Shown one piece after another: positions 20,085 through 31,995 of a stretch of 64,000 nucleotides of DNA. The translations under genes and the position numbers were made by a program. The notes under the pieces are model-generated. The model was not told the origin of the DNA, did not search any database, and saw only the letters and a list, made by a program, of their open reading frames with translations. The stretch is from Ascochyta rabiei (Eukaryota; Ascomycota; Dothideomycetes; Pleosporales; Didymellaceae): assembly GCF_004011695.2 (NCBI RefSeq), contig NC_082407.1:806001-870000 (forward strand), read 5' to 3'. Each line of letters starts with the position of its first letter. Position 1 is the stretch's first letter.

Positions 20085-22307
20085 ATGGCGTCCGTAGCAC
20101 CCCCCAGACGTTTCAAGGTAGAACCTATTGAAACCAGCACTTCAAGCTCCAAGGAACGAAAAGCAGATTTGGAAGAAGGATCAGCAACACCCCCAAGGAG
20201 GTTCGCTCCAGAGCCAGTCGAGACTACCACTAAAAGTAATCGCAAGTTTGCTCCCGAACCTACCGAAACCACGCAAAGGACCAACCGCAAGTTTGCCCCA
20301 GAGCCGATAGAAACTACAACAAAATCAAATCGTAGATTTGCCCCAGAGCCGACAGAGACGACACAGAGGTCAAATCGAAGATTTGCGCCTGAGCCTGTAG
20401 AAACTACAACAAAGACTAACCGCAAGTCTATCCCGGAGCCGGTTGAGATGACGCAAAGGACAAACCGGAAGTTTGTACCTCAACCAGTCGAGACTACACA
20501 GTCGACTAATCGTAAATTCGCACCTGAGCCTATCGAGACGTCACAGAAGAAAGTTCGTCGGTTTGCACCAGAGCCTGTAGAGACAAGTACAAGCACAAGT
20601 AAAAGCCGTCGGAAATTTGCTGAAGACTGGGACGAGAAAACGTCGCCAAGAAGGTTCAAACCTGAACCACTGGAAACAACGGCAAGATTCAACCGAAGGC
20701 AGCCACCCAGCCCAAGGAAGTTTACACCGCAATTAATAGAGACTGCACAGAGATCTCGCAGAACAGGTGATGCAACTCCGGCACTTCTTCCCTCTGACAA
20801 GACGGAAGCAACACCTGAGAGCAATGCTATTAGTGCTAGGAAAGCACGAATTCTAGGCATCTCGCCCACACCACCCAACAACACACCAACCATCGATTAC
20901 TCGCAAAACCCGCTGTTCTTAGAGATTCGGCGTGCGGAGCTACCTCCATCTCGACGGAGATCCTGGTTTTCCTGTTCGCAGCATTCGTTTCGTGTCCCGG
21001 ATTTGGAGCCCATTGAGTCCTCCGAATCAGAAGCATCGGTTCCTCCATCACCTAGCGCCTCTCCTTCCTTGGCTCCAGATCACTCCTTCATGTACAAGGA
21101 AGCTACACGAAGAAGAGAAAGCGTTGACGACAGTTCTTCCGGTTACCTACTTGCCCTCGCCGCCAAAGCCGCTGAAAGTCAACTACGCGAACAGGCCATG
21201 GCGGCTTTCCCCAACGACGATTTTCATGAGCCTGTCGATCACTTCATAGATCATGAGAGTGAAGAGTCCGAATCGCAAGACAGGCGAGGCTCCTCTTATA
21301 GTGAGGTGAATTGGGATCTGAAGGACATGCGAGAATACCAGGGCTTGCAAGATTACGAAAAACGAAAGGCGGAGAGGCAAGCTGCCCGGTCGAAGCAGGC
21401 AGCAGAAAGCTCAAAGCCTGCGTTTAGTCCCTTCGGCAATCCAGCTGGCTTCCTTGACGCTTCGGCTGCAAAGAAGATGGTTCTAGATCGCGAAGTGGAG
21501 CCTATGCGGAAGGGCGCGCGACCTCCCATGCTGGGAAAAAACATCAAGTTTCCAAGATGCGAATCCCCCGAGCCAGCACGCTTTGACCCTACGCAAGGAT
21601 GTGATGCGGTACGCACAGCGATGTGCTATTTATCCGAGCAGAGCAAGGCCGCCGAAGATGGAAAGGAGAGCTTGTGGTGTGGGAAAGGCAACGGCAAGCA
21701 AACGAGCACGACACCATCTCTTTGGTCCACAGCCAACAGTCGTGCCTCCAGTACCCATGGGCTGTGGGGTGGTATGTGCGTTAATGATGGAGACAAGTCG
21801 CCAAGAGGACCTACTGGCATCCTGACACCCATGCACGAAAAGGCAAACCCCATGTCGCCGAACCCATCGCCAGCTATGAGCATGAGCCTCCTGCCACCTA
21901 CACCTCCAGCCTCATCAACCGATTTTGGTAACATCGATGAGAAGCTTGCCATTGAGCAGACCATCGAAGAAGAATTTGGTGACGACTTCGTCACTCAGGT
22001 TTACAACTACCTGTCGCTAGGCTACCCATCTATGGCACAGCCTTTTGACCCAGAGCTGTCCAAGATTTCCGGCATCCCTGTCTCTGAGCTAAGACAGGAT
22101 GATCACCTGGCGAAGTCTCGAGGCTACATTCGCCTGGGGAAGGATGGTAATCTCAAAGACGCTGAGATCACCGAGGAAACGTGCACACGCTGGCGAGCAC
22201 TCCGAACCTATATCCAGGAGTGGGCTAGGCAGCATCCTAAGATGAGCGATGCGCCCCCTTTGGAAGGCCATGGGGTCGCCGTTCGGAAAGGAAGTTGGGG
22301 ACTTTGA
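20085..22307 (+). CDS. RFxPEPxETT repeat protein, unknown function
   Basis: A single exon of 740 residues from ATG 20085. Residues about 6-215 consist of about twelve tandem 15-residue repeats with consensus NR[KR]FAPEPxETT[TQ]xx; the first and last are degenerate (PRRFKVEPIETST; PRKFTPQLIETAQ). Neighbouring repeats alternate between ETTT and ETTQ endings, suggesting growth by duplication of a two-repeat unit. The middle is Ser/Pro-rich and disordered. The C-terminal ~115 residues (EEEFGDDFVTQVYNYLSLGYP, ISGIPVSELRQDD, RWRALRTYIQEWARQHP) look folded and are probably the conserved part. No enzyme motif, signal peptide or membrane segment is seen. The repeated basic-Phe-Pro-Glu-Pro pattern could be a multivalent docking motif; that is inference. 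Confidence 0.85.
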   Translation: MASVAPPRRFKVEPIETSTSSSKERKADLEEGSATPPRRFAPEPVETTTKSNRKFAPEPTETTQRTNRKFAPEPIETTTKSNRRFAPEPTETTQRSNRRFAPEPVETTTKTNRKSIPEPVEMTQRTNRKFVPQPVETTQSTNRKFAPEPIETSQKKVRRFAPEPVETSTSTSKSRRKFAEDWDEKTSPRRFKPEPLETTARFNRRQPPSPRKFTPQLIETAQRSRRTGDATPALLPSDKTEATPESNAISARKARILGISPTPPNNTPTIDYSQNPLFLEIRRAELPPSRRRSWFSCSQHSFRVPDLEPIESSESEASVPPSPSASPSLAPDHSFMYKEATRRRESVDDSSSGYLLALAAKAAESQLREQAMAAFPNDDFHEPVDHFIDHESEESESQDRRGSSYSEVNWDLKDMREYQGLQDYEKRKAERQAARSKQAAESSKPAFSPFGNPAGFLDASAAKKMVLDREVEPMRKGARPPMLGKNIKFPRCESPEPARFDPTQGCDAVRTAMCYLSEQSKAAEDGKESLWCGKGNGKQTSTTPSLWSTANSRASSTHGLWGGMCVNDGDKSPRGPTGILTPMHEKANPMSPNPSPAMSMSLLPPTPPASSTDFGNIDEKLAIEQTIEEEFGDDFVTQVYNYLSLGYPSMAQPFDPELSKISGIPVSELRQDDHLAKSRGYIRLGKDGNLKDAEITEETCTRWRALRTYIQEWARQHPKMSDAPPLEGHGVAVRKGSWGL
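20099..20735 (+). repeat. Coding 45-bp tandem repeats (RFxPEPxETT)
   Basis: DNA encoding the 15-residue repeats. The core copies at about 20230-20580 keep strict 45-bp spacing and high nucleotide similarity, while the flanking copies have diverged and are separated by non-repeat spacers. Confidence 0.85.
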
Positions 22308-22662
22308 AAGATGTGTAGCTGCACATACTCCTTCATTTCATTTACGTTTGCATACTTTGAGCGGCTTAGCGCGTACCTAGCGATCTGTTTGTCTTCGAAT
22401 CGGACATTTGTAATCCTCCCACGGTCCTCTCACAATGTCATGCTCGACTGGCACGGGGAGTCCCCTTTCTTCAACTTCAATAATTAAATCTGATACACGA
22501 GACTACTGGATGATCCACCAAGTTAGCAGGTGAACGTGCAGAGCCTCTAAATGAAGCTCCTGACCGTACGAACGTGGCTTAGCGCTCCCGTGACCACGCG
22601 ATTGGAAGTCGCGTTTCTCAAATGTAAGGCGGCGAGCCAGTTAGCATGCCTTCTCTACAACG
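22308..22662. other. Intergenic region
   Basis: About 355 bp between the repeat protein and the FAN1-type nuclease gene, holding a 3' end and a short promoter. Nothing else is seen. Confidence 0.5.
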
Positions 22663-25284
22663 ATGGCGCTGAATCTGCGCAGTCCTTCAAAGCACAATCA
22701 AATGATCACGCAGTTCATAAGACACCCCAAATCCACAAATTTCGACGGCGAAAACGATCGGTCTCCCAAACGTCGGCGAATCGGTGACGTAACCAAGCCG
22801 CCGCCCACACCACGCAAGAATCGCAACCATGCAGATCGAGTCGCCGATTCAGATACAGAGGAGGAAGACGTTGTTGTAAAAGAAGAAGAGACAGATACAA
22901 AGACGGACCTAGAGAGCGCATTGCCGCCTATCGGGACTGGCACGGAGGCTATCAAGGTATACGAGGCGTTCAAGGCATCTCAGGAAGAGAAACCAGAAGG
23001 AGCTGAAGACCGCCTGAAAGATCGAACATGGGTTAGAGGAAAGAGTTCGCTATACGTTGATGCATTCAATTTAGCCCTAGATACAGTGCTGGAAGAAGAA
23101 CACCACCTGTTTGATGAGGCCGAGACTGAACTGTTCAGGATATGGAGAGAGCTGAATTATGAAGCACAGTATCTCTACGTGCGACTCTTCCTCCGTAAAA
23201 CATCTGCATGGCACCGCATAAAAAATCTCGGCTACCATAGCGACCTCTCAGACATGGACGCAGCGGTTCAGACCTTACAACGCACGTTCGACTTACCAGC
23301 ATCATCGGCAGAAGTCGAGACACATCCTGGCGAGCAGGAAACTCCAACCGATACAACGCTGGCAAAGACCTTCACGTTTGCAGATCGATCGGAACACGAG
23401 ATTACGACGTTAGACGAAGCATCTTCATTGCTACGGCTAGACGAGCTTAAGGCTCTTGCAAAGGACGCGAAAGTTCAAGGAAAGAACAAAAGAGAGCTGT
23501 TGACAGCACTGCGGCGGGCGAGCAAGAAGCAAGCCGGTCTGGGGCATGTGGGCCTGAAACGGTCCGACACAGAGAGCTCTAGGCAATCCAGACAGTCGAG
23601 GCAGTCATCTGTTTCGGGCACAACGACACCAGAAGTCGAGGAGCCGAAGGCAGGAGATCTCTCCGATCTATCTGATACCGCGAACCGCGACTCCCACTTC
23701 ACTCGCAAGATAATGAGCGAAACTGGGTCTTGCATACGGCTTTCAGCAGCGACGAGGAAGCTATTCGAGCGTGTTCACCTTGTCTTCTACCGCTCGACCG
23801 AGTGGACAGAGAAGTCACTGACGACGATCATTCTTGCAAAAATTGCTCGACGCAACTTTCCAGAGTACATTGTTTCTCGTTCTGCGAACATATTCGCTTC
23901 ACGTCCCTTACTTTTGGAATACGAAGCATCAATACGAACGCAATTCCGAATAGACAGCATTTTAGAGTTTAATGGGAGGCCAACGGATAAAGATTACCAA
24001 GAAGTTGTGGATGTGTTCGAGGACGTCTATCCACGATGGCAGTCCCTTGTTGAGGAAGAACAACGAAAAGAGGACAGTGTCTATCACAGCGGCGAAGGAT
24101 CCTACCTACGTCGTCTATCACCTGCCTGGATCTATACCCGAATCATTCACAAGGCTATGTATGTCGTCGCCCGGCGTAAAGAGCATATGCGCGAATACGA
24201 TGTCACCTCCGCCCTTCTCCAACAGCGCCTCTTTCACCATTCCCGTCGCGGTGCCTGGTACCAGCGCAAAGCGCTCCTTGAAGAGCACTACATGGCTGCC
24301 CTCACTCCTTTAGAGAGGCGTAGTGAAGAACAGCAGAAGAAGCACTGGAAGCGCACCGCCCTGCAAACCTGCGAACGTGGTCTCCAAGACAACCTCGTCC
24401 ATATAATCCATCACTACGATCTGCAAAAACGTGTCACGAAACTCGAGAAATCCCTTAACATTCCTAAACGAGCCCAACATGACTTCACACATGTGCGCCT
24501 CACAAAACCCCTCGAGATCACTGTAGAAGGAACCCAGATTTTGCGCGCGCCTCCACTTAACCGACGAAACAGTAGTCCGCACCCTCAGAATTCCAACCGA
24601 CGCGGCGGTAAAACGGTGTGGATCGACCCGCGCGAGACCGGCGAATGCTCTGTCGAGGCAATGTGTCTCTCGTACTATCGCAATCTCGGGTGGAAAGGTT
24701 TCCACAGCGAAGGTGGGATCGTGCGGACTCTGTTCGCCTATCTTTTCTACGACGTACTCTTCACGTACGTGCCAAACGTGTTCCAAACGCAATATCAGAC
24801 TTGCCCGCTCGATTTGCACACAGACGCGTTCTATCCGACCCGCATCAGCGAAATTAACGCGAGGCTGAACGAGATAAGTAACGGTGACGCACCGGATATT
24901 ATAAGGAGAGTATATGCTGAGCACCACGAGAGGCGGACATGCGTAGTGGGCCTGGATTGGACATATGATGTTAAAGACCTACTAGAGATAGCACACTGTT
25001 TCGACGGCGAGGCATTGGCAACTGTGTGCAGAGTCATGGCGCAGGAGTATGGACAGCGAGGGGGCGGTGTACCTGACCTCTTCCTGTGGAGAGTCGCAGA
25101 AGAGAACGCAGGTGGGGAGGCGGGCGGGAGCGCGAAGGAGAAGGGTGAAGTCAAGTTTGCAGAGGTGAAGAGTGAGAACGATCGCTTAAGCGATACGCAG
25201 AGGCTTTGGATACATGTTCTCAGTGGGGCGGGCGTAAAGGTTGAGCTTTGCGCCGCTGTAGCCAAGGAAGTCATTCAGAAATGA
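22663..25284 (+). CDS. FAN1: FAN1-type structure-specific nuclease (VRR-NUC domain)
   Basis: A single exon of 873 residues. The C-terminus is the VRR-NUC nuclease of the PD-(D/E)xK class: GGGVPDLFLWR near residue 801 supplies the metal-binding Asp, and FAEVKSENDRLSDTQRLW near 831 supplies the Glu and Lys of the ExK pair, so catalytic residues look intact. LRLDELKALAKDAKVQGKNKRELLTALRR near residues 256-284 resembles a SAP DNA-binding motif. The middle is helical, like the TPR region of FAN1. I see no UBZ zinc-finger Cys/His set at the N-terminus, which is instead basic (SPKRRRI). FAN1 is a 5' flap endonuclease/exonuclease acting in interstrand crosslink repair; unlike human FAN1, recruitment by ubiquitinated FANCD2 would not be expected here. 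It is convergent with the SF3B1 gene. Confidence 0.93.
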   Translation: MALNLRSPSKHNQMITQFIRHPKSTNFDGENDRSPKRRRIGDVTKPPPTPRKNRNHADRVADSDTEEEDVVVKEEETDTKTDLESALPPIGTGTEAIKVYEAFKASQEEKPEGAEDRLKDRTWVRGKSSLYVDAFNLALDTVLEEEHHLFDEAETELFRIWRELNYEAQYLYVRLFLRKTSAWHRIKNLGYHSDLSDMDAAVQTLQRTFDLPASSAEVETHPGEQETPTDTTLAKTFTFADRSEHEITTLDEASSLLRLDELKALAKDAKVQGKNKRELLTALRRASKKQAGLGHVGLKRSDTESSRQSRQSRQSSVSGTTTPEVEEPKAGDLSDLSDTANRDSHFTRKIMSETGSCIRLSAATRKLFERVHLVFYRSTEWTEKSLTTIILAKIARRNFPEYIVSRSANIFASRPLLLEYEASIRTQFRIDSILEFNGRPTDKDYQEVVDVFEDVYPRWQSLVEEEQRKEDSVYHSGEGSYLRRLSPAWIYTRIIHKAMYVVARRKEHMREYDVTSALLQQRLFHHSRRGAWYQRKALLEEHYMAALTPLERRSEEQQKKHWKRTALQTCERGLQDNLVHIIHHYDLQKRVTKLEKSLNIPKRAQHDFTHVRLTKPLEITVEGTQILRAPPLNRRNSSPHPQNSNRRGGKTVWIDPRETGECSVEAMCLSYYRNLGWKGFHSEGGIVRTLFAYLFYDVLFTYVPNVFQTQYQTCPLDLHTDAFYPTRISEINARLNEISNGDAPDIIRRVYAEHHERRTCVVGLDWTYDVKDLLEIAHCFDGEALATVCRVMAQEYGQRGGGVPDLFLWRVAEENAGGEAGGSAKEKGEVKFAEVKSENDRLSDTQRLWIHVLSGAGVKVELCAAVAKEVIQK

Positions 25285-26724
25285 GGGGATTCAGGTTTAC
25301 ATGAACCAAAGCAGAGTTCCAGGCATATTCTGAATCAATAGGTGACCACCTCGTAAAGCCACCACATTCTACATTCCATGTTGAACGGAAAAGTAGTCCA
25401 AGACAAACTATTGACAAATTCGAGAGCGGCAAACCATGCCGATATGAGGCTTTATTTTCCAATCTGGAGATAGTTAAACAGGACAGTCTAAAAACATGGC
25501 TAGCAAAAGAACGCTTCTTACTCCGCGCGCTGTTACACGTGCTTCTAACATACAACTTGATAACATAGCAGTCGCAACAACCAGGCTGTAAAGTGCCAGT
25601 ACCATGCTATAATTGTCCAAGCTAGCTTTACTCTGACGCCTTTCCGGACTACTCAAAGCGCAGTAGACACGATACGACACCTTGCACAGCCGAAGCGGAT
25701 CGCTCACGTTGTCACTTATCAACCACCTTTGACTATGGCTGGACTCAGATGGAGAAGAAACTCAGCTTAGCTTTGAGTGTCATTACCTCGTTCGACTCGA
25801 AAGCCTGGCTTAGCCTGATGCAAGTTTGCTCTAATCGCCATCTTGTCGCCACCAACGAGAGCCTTTGCCGCCGAGTCCGTTGTCCAGAACATATCGCAAT
25901 GCGCACACAGTAATATCACCCTAATACATAGAGATCGGAACACCAGTGGTGCTTTGGACCTAACAAAAAAAATGTGCCAGAGCAGGACATGCCAATGCCG
26001 ACGACCAGGACGTTCTTTATAAGAATCGTGGCCAAGACCCCAATTATGGATGTCGACGATATCCTGGTTGGAGGGCAAGGTAAGGAAAGTACTCGTACTG
26101 CACTATGATCGCTACACTGATGATCTGGACAGAGTCTCAGCACTTGGTCGAAACTGACATAACCAAAGGCTGCGAGAAATTGCCTCGAACGAAGCAGCAC
26201 GAAAGGGTACTTAGGTCGTACTGTTAGCTGAACAAATGGTTGACATGCGCACATGACACCTTTCTGCGAAGTCCGCCCTTACTACGGTCTGACCAGCTTG
26301 AAGAATCGAAACATATGGACCAAAGGACAATGGGAATGGCTAGGAGTGTGCAATATCGATTGGCGGCACGATAGAAGACACCAGTGTCCGGAACGCAGTT
26401 TGAGCAGGGAATGGGATGTTGTTACAGTGTTAGCAGTGAGAGCACCAGCACGCAAGACTTACAACGTTGCGTGATAAATGGGTGTGGGTCAGCAGATCAA
26501 GTCACGGCGATCTAGATTCAATCAGCTTGTGAATGGATTACAGATTGCATTTCATTACCATAAGGGTGGGCTCCAGTGTCGATCTCATCTTTCGATAGTA
26601 TCTGTTCGCACGATCGCCAGACTCAAGCTTTATACAAGGTTAACAACGCCCGAAACTCCAATCTACGCGCCAGAAGTGATGTACATGGGCGATATTACTA
26701 AAGAAAGATTGAAAGCTCTCACTT
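25285..26724. other. Long convergent intergenic region, no gene seen
   Basis: About 1.4 kb between two gene 3' ends, which is long for a convergent pair. Open frames on both strands are short and compositionally unconvincing. It is slightly more AT-rich than the flanking genes. A non-coding RNA cannot be excluded. Confidence 0.4.
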
Positions 26725-29700
26725 TTAGATGAAAATGTCCAGTTCGTGTCTCCTCATGTTCTCCTCTTCGAAGGTCGGGTACGCAGGCACCATAGCATCG
26801 GCCGACTGCACGTAGGCGTCGTTGTAAATACGCCAGTACGGTTGTCGGACCTTGCGAGCAGGATGGAAGAGGCCTGCCCAGACGTAGTTCATAACCAGTG
26901 GTGTACCAACAGCGTTGCGAATGCCCTCGATAGCTTCAACAATACGGTCAATGACGTGAGGACTGGTCTCGAACAAATTGGGCCATAGAAGGTTGAGCAA
27001 GTGGATCATTGCATCTTCGCAGTCCAGACCGACGCAGCCGAGAGCGACATGCTTGACGACCGATGCTGCGGTCTGACGATGGACTTGGTCTCGGTCGATG
27101 AGGGCATCTTCGAGCAAAGGCGTGATAGCGTATACGTAGTCCTTGGCCATCTCGCCGATATACTCGAACATAAATGACAGTGACTTGAGGACACCGTTCT
27201 GAACGTTGAGCTCTGGCACACGGTACTCGTTCATCAGGGCAGGTAAGACCGTGAAGGGAGCACAGGTTTCGGCGACGATACCGATGGCGACAGCGGTACA
27301 GACACGAGATTGACGTTCCTGAACACGAAGGTTACCAAGAAGAGTAGCCAGTACATCCTGAGGACCGATGGCTTTGGCGATGTAACCGAATGTGTTATTG
27401 GCAGCACGGCGAATGCCCTTCTTGTGTGCCTTTAGCATATCGAGCAGCTCGAAGCAAATTCGCATCCATTCACGAGGGTTGACATAGTTGGCACCACGAT
27501 CGGCAATACGACCTACGAGATCGATTGTGTTCTCTTGCACCTTCTCGTGTCGGTTACGAAGAATGGGTGTGAGTCGAGGCAGAAGGTCCTTGATGGGTGG
27601 CTGCATGGCATGAAGCCCAACAACAGTGACGATTGCACGGAGAGCACCTAGGATGGAGCCTAGAACCTCGGGGTACTCTTCTCCGAGGTATTCGTACAAC
27701 GCTTGGGCTAGCTTGATCAGCTGCGGGTCTTCATCACACTTCTGCATGACAAATGTGATGCGGGAAATTAAGTCTGCTGCTTGCTGTCGTACAGTAGCAG
27801 ACTTGTTGTTCAGACGGGCCAGGACAGTAGCAACAATCTGTGGCAGGTAGGTCTTTGTGCGTTCGCCCAACGCGTTGACAACTGTGGCGAAGCCATCAAT
27901 GACAATGGGGTCTTCGACGGTCTGATCCTGGAATGCAACGAGGACACCGTCAATCAACTGCTCCTCCAAGCGCTGGTCAACGTCGTGGGCACCGAGCGTA
28001 CTAATGACCTTGTCAACAGTCTCGACCGTCATCTTGCGATATGCTTCGTTCTCATCCTTCATATTGTTGACAATGCGACCAACAATCTCGGCAACACCAG
28101 CCTTCTGAGCAAGGTCAACGGTGGTGTCCACAACCTGACGGTAGTTTCGCTTGTCGAGAGCCATTCGTCGTACCCAGAAGTGCTTGAAGAACTCTGGCAG
28201 CACGTTGTCCTTCAGGTAGACTGGTGTGACACCCGCTGTGTTTGAACATTGAGAGACAACCTTCAAAACGACCTTCTTCATCTCTTCATCTGGCGACTGG
28301 AACTCCCGGATGACAATCTCCATAATCTGGCTGGTGTAGTAGTTTGAGTATTCCTCATCCATGAGCGGGATGACATAACCGACGGCTTTCAGGAAAGATG
28401 CAAGAGCCTTGCCACGCTGTCGTCGAGCACCTGTCCAAAGAGGGTTGAGAATATCATCGAAAGACTCGATACCGTAGGGGCTGGCAGCTTCGGCGAGTGC
28501 AGCAAGAGCGAGGGCTGTAACCATGCGAACCTTTGGCTGCTCGTCGTTCAGGTTCTCTCCAATGCATTCAACAAGACCTTTGAGGTGGGGCAAGATAGCG
28601 CAACCCATCAGAATGGGAATCTGCTGTACAATCTTCACACCAGTATGGCGAGCGTGCCAGGATTTCTTTGACCTGCACACAGCGCGAAGGAAGGGAAGGA
28701 GAGCTGGAATACCAAGAGCAGACGCAACAACAGCAAAAGCCCGAGCGGTTGTGTTTCGCACGTACTCGTCCTGGTGATCCAAATCTGGACGCATGGTACT
28801 GATCATGTGTGCGAGACCAGCAGCTTTTGCGAGGTTTGAGATGATCTCTCGACCTTCCACTCGTGCATAGTAGTCTTGGTCAATGAGCAAAGGCTCGATA
28901 ACTACCAGAATCTTGTGCACATATGGCCGTACAAGATCGTCGAGCTTGTATAGGACACGGTCAATAACCTTGACCAGCAAATGGCGTTCTTGGTCTTCCA
29001 GTGTACGCTCCATCAATAGAGGCAGGATTTGGTTGAACAGAGCCCCTGCACCAAACTGACGAGCATTGTCTGTGAGCTGTCGTAGTGCGGTCTTTCGCAT
29101 GGGAGGTGTTCCGTTCTTGACCTTCAGGAGCAGTCGCATGATCTTACGCTCTTTCAGTTCCTCCACAGTCATTTCGTTCTCGTCAGCTCCGTCGGTGAGC
29201 TTGCCAAAATACTTCATGTCCTCATTCTTGAAGAACTGCAGATCACCGACACCTGGAATCTCTGTTGGCAACTGCTTGCCCATGGCTGCTAAGCTGTTGT
29301 CTGCTTCTGGGATCAGGAAGCCCTGGTATCCTGTGGGTAGCTGTGGTACGCCTACTGGACGGCGTACTGGCTCGTGACCAGGCGGTGGCTCGAGCACCTT
29401 GTAACCCTCAGACTCGCCAGGCAGCATCATGTCGAGCTGTTCGTCGGAGAGCGGAGCATTACGGTTGGAGATGTCTGTACCAAAGGCGTAGGCAGGCATT
29501 GCAGGGCGTGCGCCGTTCGCACCTGTAGCTGGTGCTGGTGTTGCGCCACTCGAGGGTGCAACTGCTGTGGTATCCCATCGTGATCGTGCTGGTGCTTTCT
29601 GTTCCTCAGGGCCCGTCTCCCACCTTGACTTCTTGACCTCTGGTTCTTCTTCTTTAACCTCCTCCTTGACAGCGGGAGCTTCGTCGGCAGCGCCCTCATC

Positions 29701-30297
29701 CCACCTTCTCCTCTTGCGCTTCTTCTCCATGGGTGGGGTCTTATCGCCGTTGACCGGAGCGGGCGCGTCGTCCTTTAAGGTGGGCTTGTGATCCAGCACC
29801 TCATTGCCACCTGACTTCTCCTTGTCTTCGATAGCTCTCTTGACACGTTCCTCCTCGCGCTCGAGCTGCCGCTCCGCCATGATCTCCTTGTATGTCATGC
29901 CGTCCCCTTTTCCATCTTTCGCAAAAGCATCGGCGCGCTCTGGTGACAGTCTTCTGTCAAACCTCCTTCGCTGGTAGTCGGTCTCGCGAGATGCGATCTG
30001 TGCTTGCTTCTCGCGGCTGTCGAGTATGTCCGCCTCCGCTGTGTCGCCGTGCGCAAATTCGTTCAGCATGTCGCTCGTTGCGGTATATTGCCCGACCAGC
30101 GACCTTCCGTTGAGTCCAACATCCTCCATATCATCATCGCCGTCGGCAGCAGCGATGGACAGGTTGTAGCCAGACATATCGCCGCCGTTGCCGTACAGCT
30201 CTGATTCCTGTGCCTCGCTCAGGGACTGCTTGCCAGACGAGCCCCCGTCAGAGGGTCCAATGGCCCTAGAGCTCTTTCCTGCGCGCGGACCGGCCAT
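26725..30297 (-). CDS. U2 snRNP splicing factor SF3B1 (Hsh155/Prp10)
   Basis: A single exon of 1190 residues. ATG 30297 ([10 protein letters not shown]) is the first in-frame ATG; the frame extends to 30378 only through a TTG. The N-terminal region carries three Arg-Trp motifs (RRRWDEG, KSRWETG, RSRWDTT), the U2AF-ligand motifs that bind UHM domains in this family. [46 protein letters not shown] and [17 protein letters not shown] sit in the ~20 HEAT repeats filling the last ~800 residues. The hotspot region aligned with human Lys700 reads [10 protein letters not shown], so the lysine is kept. The protein holds the branch-point adenosine within SF3b. It is conserved almost throughout and intronless here. 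Confidence 0.97.
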   Translation of the reverse strand: MAGPRAGKSSRAIGPSDGGSSGKQSLSEAQESELYGNGGDMSGYNLSIAAADGDDDMEDVGLNGRSLVGQYTATSDMLNEFAHGDTAEADILDSREKQAQIASRETDYQRRRFDRRLSPERADAFAKDGKGDGMTYKEIMAERQLEREEERVKRAIEDKEKSGGNEVLDHKPTLKDDAPAPVNGDKTPPMEKKRKRRRWDEGAADEAPAVKEEVKEEEPEVKKSRWETGPEEQKAPARSRWDTTAVAPSSGATPAPATGANGARPAMPAYAFGTDISNRNAPLSDEQLDMMLPGESEGYKVLEPPPGHEPVRRPVGVPQLPTGYQGFLIPEADNSLAAMGKQLPTEIPGVGDLQFFKNEDMKYFGKLTDGADENEMTVEELKERKIMRLLLKVKNGTPPMRKTALRQLTDNARQFGAGALFNQILPLLMERTLEDQERHLLVKVIDRVLYKLDDLVRPYVHKILVVIEPLLIDQDYYARVEGREIISNLAKAAGLAHMISTMRPDLDHQDEYVRNTTARAFAVVASALGIPALLPFLRAVCRSKKSWHARHTGVKIVQQIPILMGCAILPHLKGLVECIGENLNDEQPKVRMVTALALAALAEAASPYGIESFDDILNPLWTGARRQRGKALASFLKAVGYVIPLMDEEYSNYYTSQIMEIVIREFQSPDEEMKKVVLKVVSQCSNTAGVTPVYLKDNVLPEFFKHFWVRRMALDKRNYRQVVDTTVDLAQKAGVAEIVGRIVNNMKDENEAYRKMTVETVDKVISTLGAHDVDQRLEEQLIDGVLVAFQDQTVEDPIVIDGFATVVNALGERTKTYLPQIVATVLARLNNKSATVRQQAADLISRITFVMQKCDEDPQLIKLAQALYEYLGEEYPEVLGSILGALRAIVTVVGLHAMQPPIKDLLPRLTPILRNRHEKVQENTIDLVGRIADRGANYVNPREWMRICFELLDMLKAHKKGIRRAANNTFGYIAKAIGPQDVLATLLGNLRVQERQSRVCTAVAIGIVAETCAPFTVLPALMNEYRVPELNVQNGVLKSLSFMFEYIGEMAKDYVYAITPLLEDALIDRDQVHRQTAASVVKHVALGCVGLDCEDAMIHLLNLLWPNLFETSPHVIDRIVEAIEGIRNAVGTPLVMNYVWAGLFHPARKVRQPYWRIYNDAYVQSADAMVPAYPTFEEENMRRHELDIFI

Positions 30298-31995
30298 TGT
30301 GTTGCGCGTAATTTGAAGGTGTGGGGTAGGTTGAAGTGGAGGCTGTCGTCTGCCTGTGACTTTTCCTCTGAGCTTCAATCGGCCTCTTGGCGGGAAAGCG
30401 CGCTAGTATCGTCGTGGTCCTTAGTCATCTTTCACGTGATTACCTAAACACCCAGGGAGGTACGTAGTTGCATTTACAACGAGTAAAATGGCTTTTCGGC
30501 TGTGACTGAAATTCATTGTACTGCTGTCTGGCAACCGCAGTGTGTCATTGGGGTGCTAGAGCTTTGCGTTGACGGCCATGCTCGACACATAGCCATCTCA
30601 CGTAAACCCAGCGAGCGAATATTTTTCATATGACACGAGATGTTTCCAAATTGCCATCTGCTCTTGAGATGGTTGAATAGCAAGCTTGTCAACGGTCAAG
30701 TGTTTTGCGTCGCGTCGGCTGTCGTCTCCCAATGAGGCGTCCAAGCTCACGAACAGCGTGGTGGTCACTGATTCGATCATTACCTCTCAACAAATGAGCT
30801 AGGTACTGGTGAACGCTATCTGCCATGGCTTCCGCTCGTTACCATAAGACGCGGCCAGCGTACGACGATCGCTCCGCTGACTGTGAGAGGCGTATCCTTG
30901 GACCACATCTAATACCACCTCTACATAGCAAGGCATTCCTTATCGCCTTGGAGACGAACTGGGCGCTGGGCACCAAGCAGTGCAGAACTGCAACCAGGAC
31001 GACAGTGCGACAGACAGTACGACGCAGAAATGCGGCAGTAAGCCGTCGTGCGCTGCAACTCTACTTTCTCGGTGCGAGAAGTGGATGCGCCATGGCACAA
31101 ATTTGGATCGCCGGCAAAGCCAGCCGCTTTCATCGGCGTATTCGTAACCTTATCCACGTTCCCACCTCTCGTAGCTCTGACCAGTCCTCAAAATATACCC
31201 ATTGCCACAAACGTCGCAGCGCTCGCGTGTTCCCTGCGGCTATTTTTAATACACTGCAATCACCTTTGCCGGGCGAAGCCGTTGACCGCCGAGCAGGATG
31301 ACAACACGAACTTCCGAACGCCCCCAGCGACGAATGAGCAAGCGCGATTGTCGTGGAAGACGAGCTAACGCTGATTTGCACGGTCTGCATCTTTGAAACG
31401 GTCCCGTCAAGTCTCGTGTAGCTGCGATAATGTTGCGAACTGGGGTCGGTCGCACGGCCAGCCATCATTTTTAGGGTAGCCCTAACGGTGCAACACGAAT
31501 GCAGATAATCACGATGTTGTCCCACGCCGTCGCGAGTTAGTAAATCTTGCTCGCTGCTCTATTGCTTTGCTCGTGCCTACGTTCGCTTTTGCCCTAAAAT
31601 CACTCGTTCTTTTTTTACTCTTTTTGATATCGCTGGTTGGTGACTTACCAGACGGTGATCCACACAGCCATGTTAGCGCCGTTGAATTGCATCCACCCTG
31701 CCCTCCGGCACCCCCGACCAGTCACGGGAGACTTCGCAAAAGCACAGCGCATGCTGGGGCTGGTTGCAGACTCAGAAGAAGCCAAATTACAGCGTGAGAA
31801 GTCATTCACTACAAGATGGTTGGAGAGGCCACTCTACGCACATCTAGACGTTTCAGATGTGGAGTCTGGAAAAGAGAGCGATGACGACGATTCTTCTCGA
31901 GCCCTCGACGCACCTAGGACCCACAGACGCCAGTAAGTCACCTTCTGCCACAACCTAGTCCCTACCTTCTCCGCTTTTCCCCCTACACCTTCAAG
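30298..31995. other. Divergent region with a possible upstream coding exon
   Basis: About 1.7 kb between the starts of SF3B1 and the downstream Cys-cluster gene. Most of it shows no gene. From ATG 31670 a frame of about 88 codons to 31932 looks like protein (GDFAKAQRMLGLVADSEEAK, acidic GKESDDDDSS) and ends at a good donor (GTAAGT at 31933). The matching acceptor at 31995 lies directly before the ATG of the next gene, but the two blocks are in different frames (see findings). Confidence 0.45.

Noticed and set aside
31933..31958. A 26-nt intron that would put the upstream exon in frame with the Cys-cluster gene
   Set aside because: Too short to be spliced; no branch site fits.
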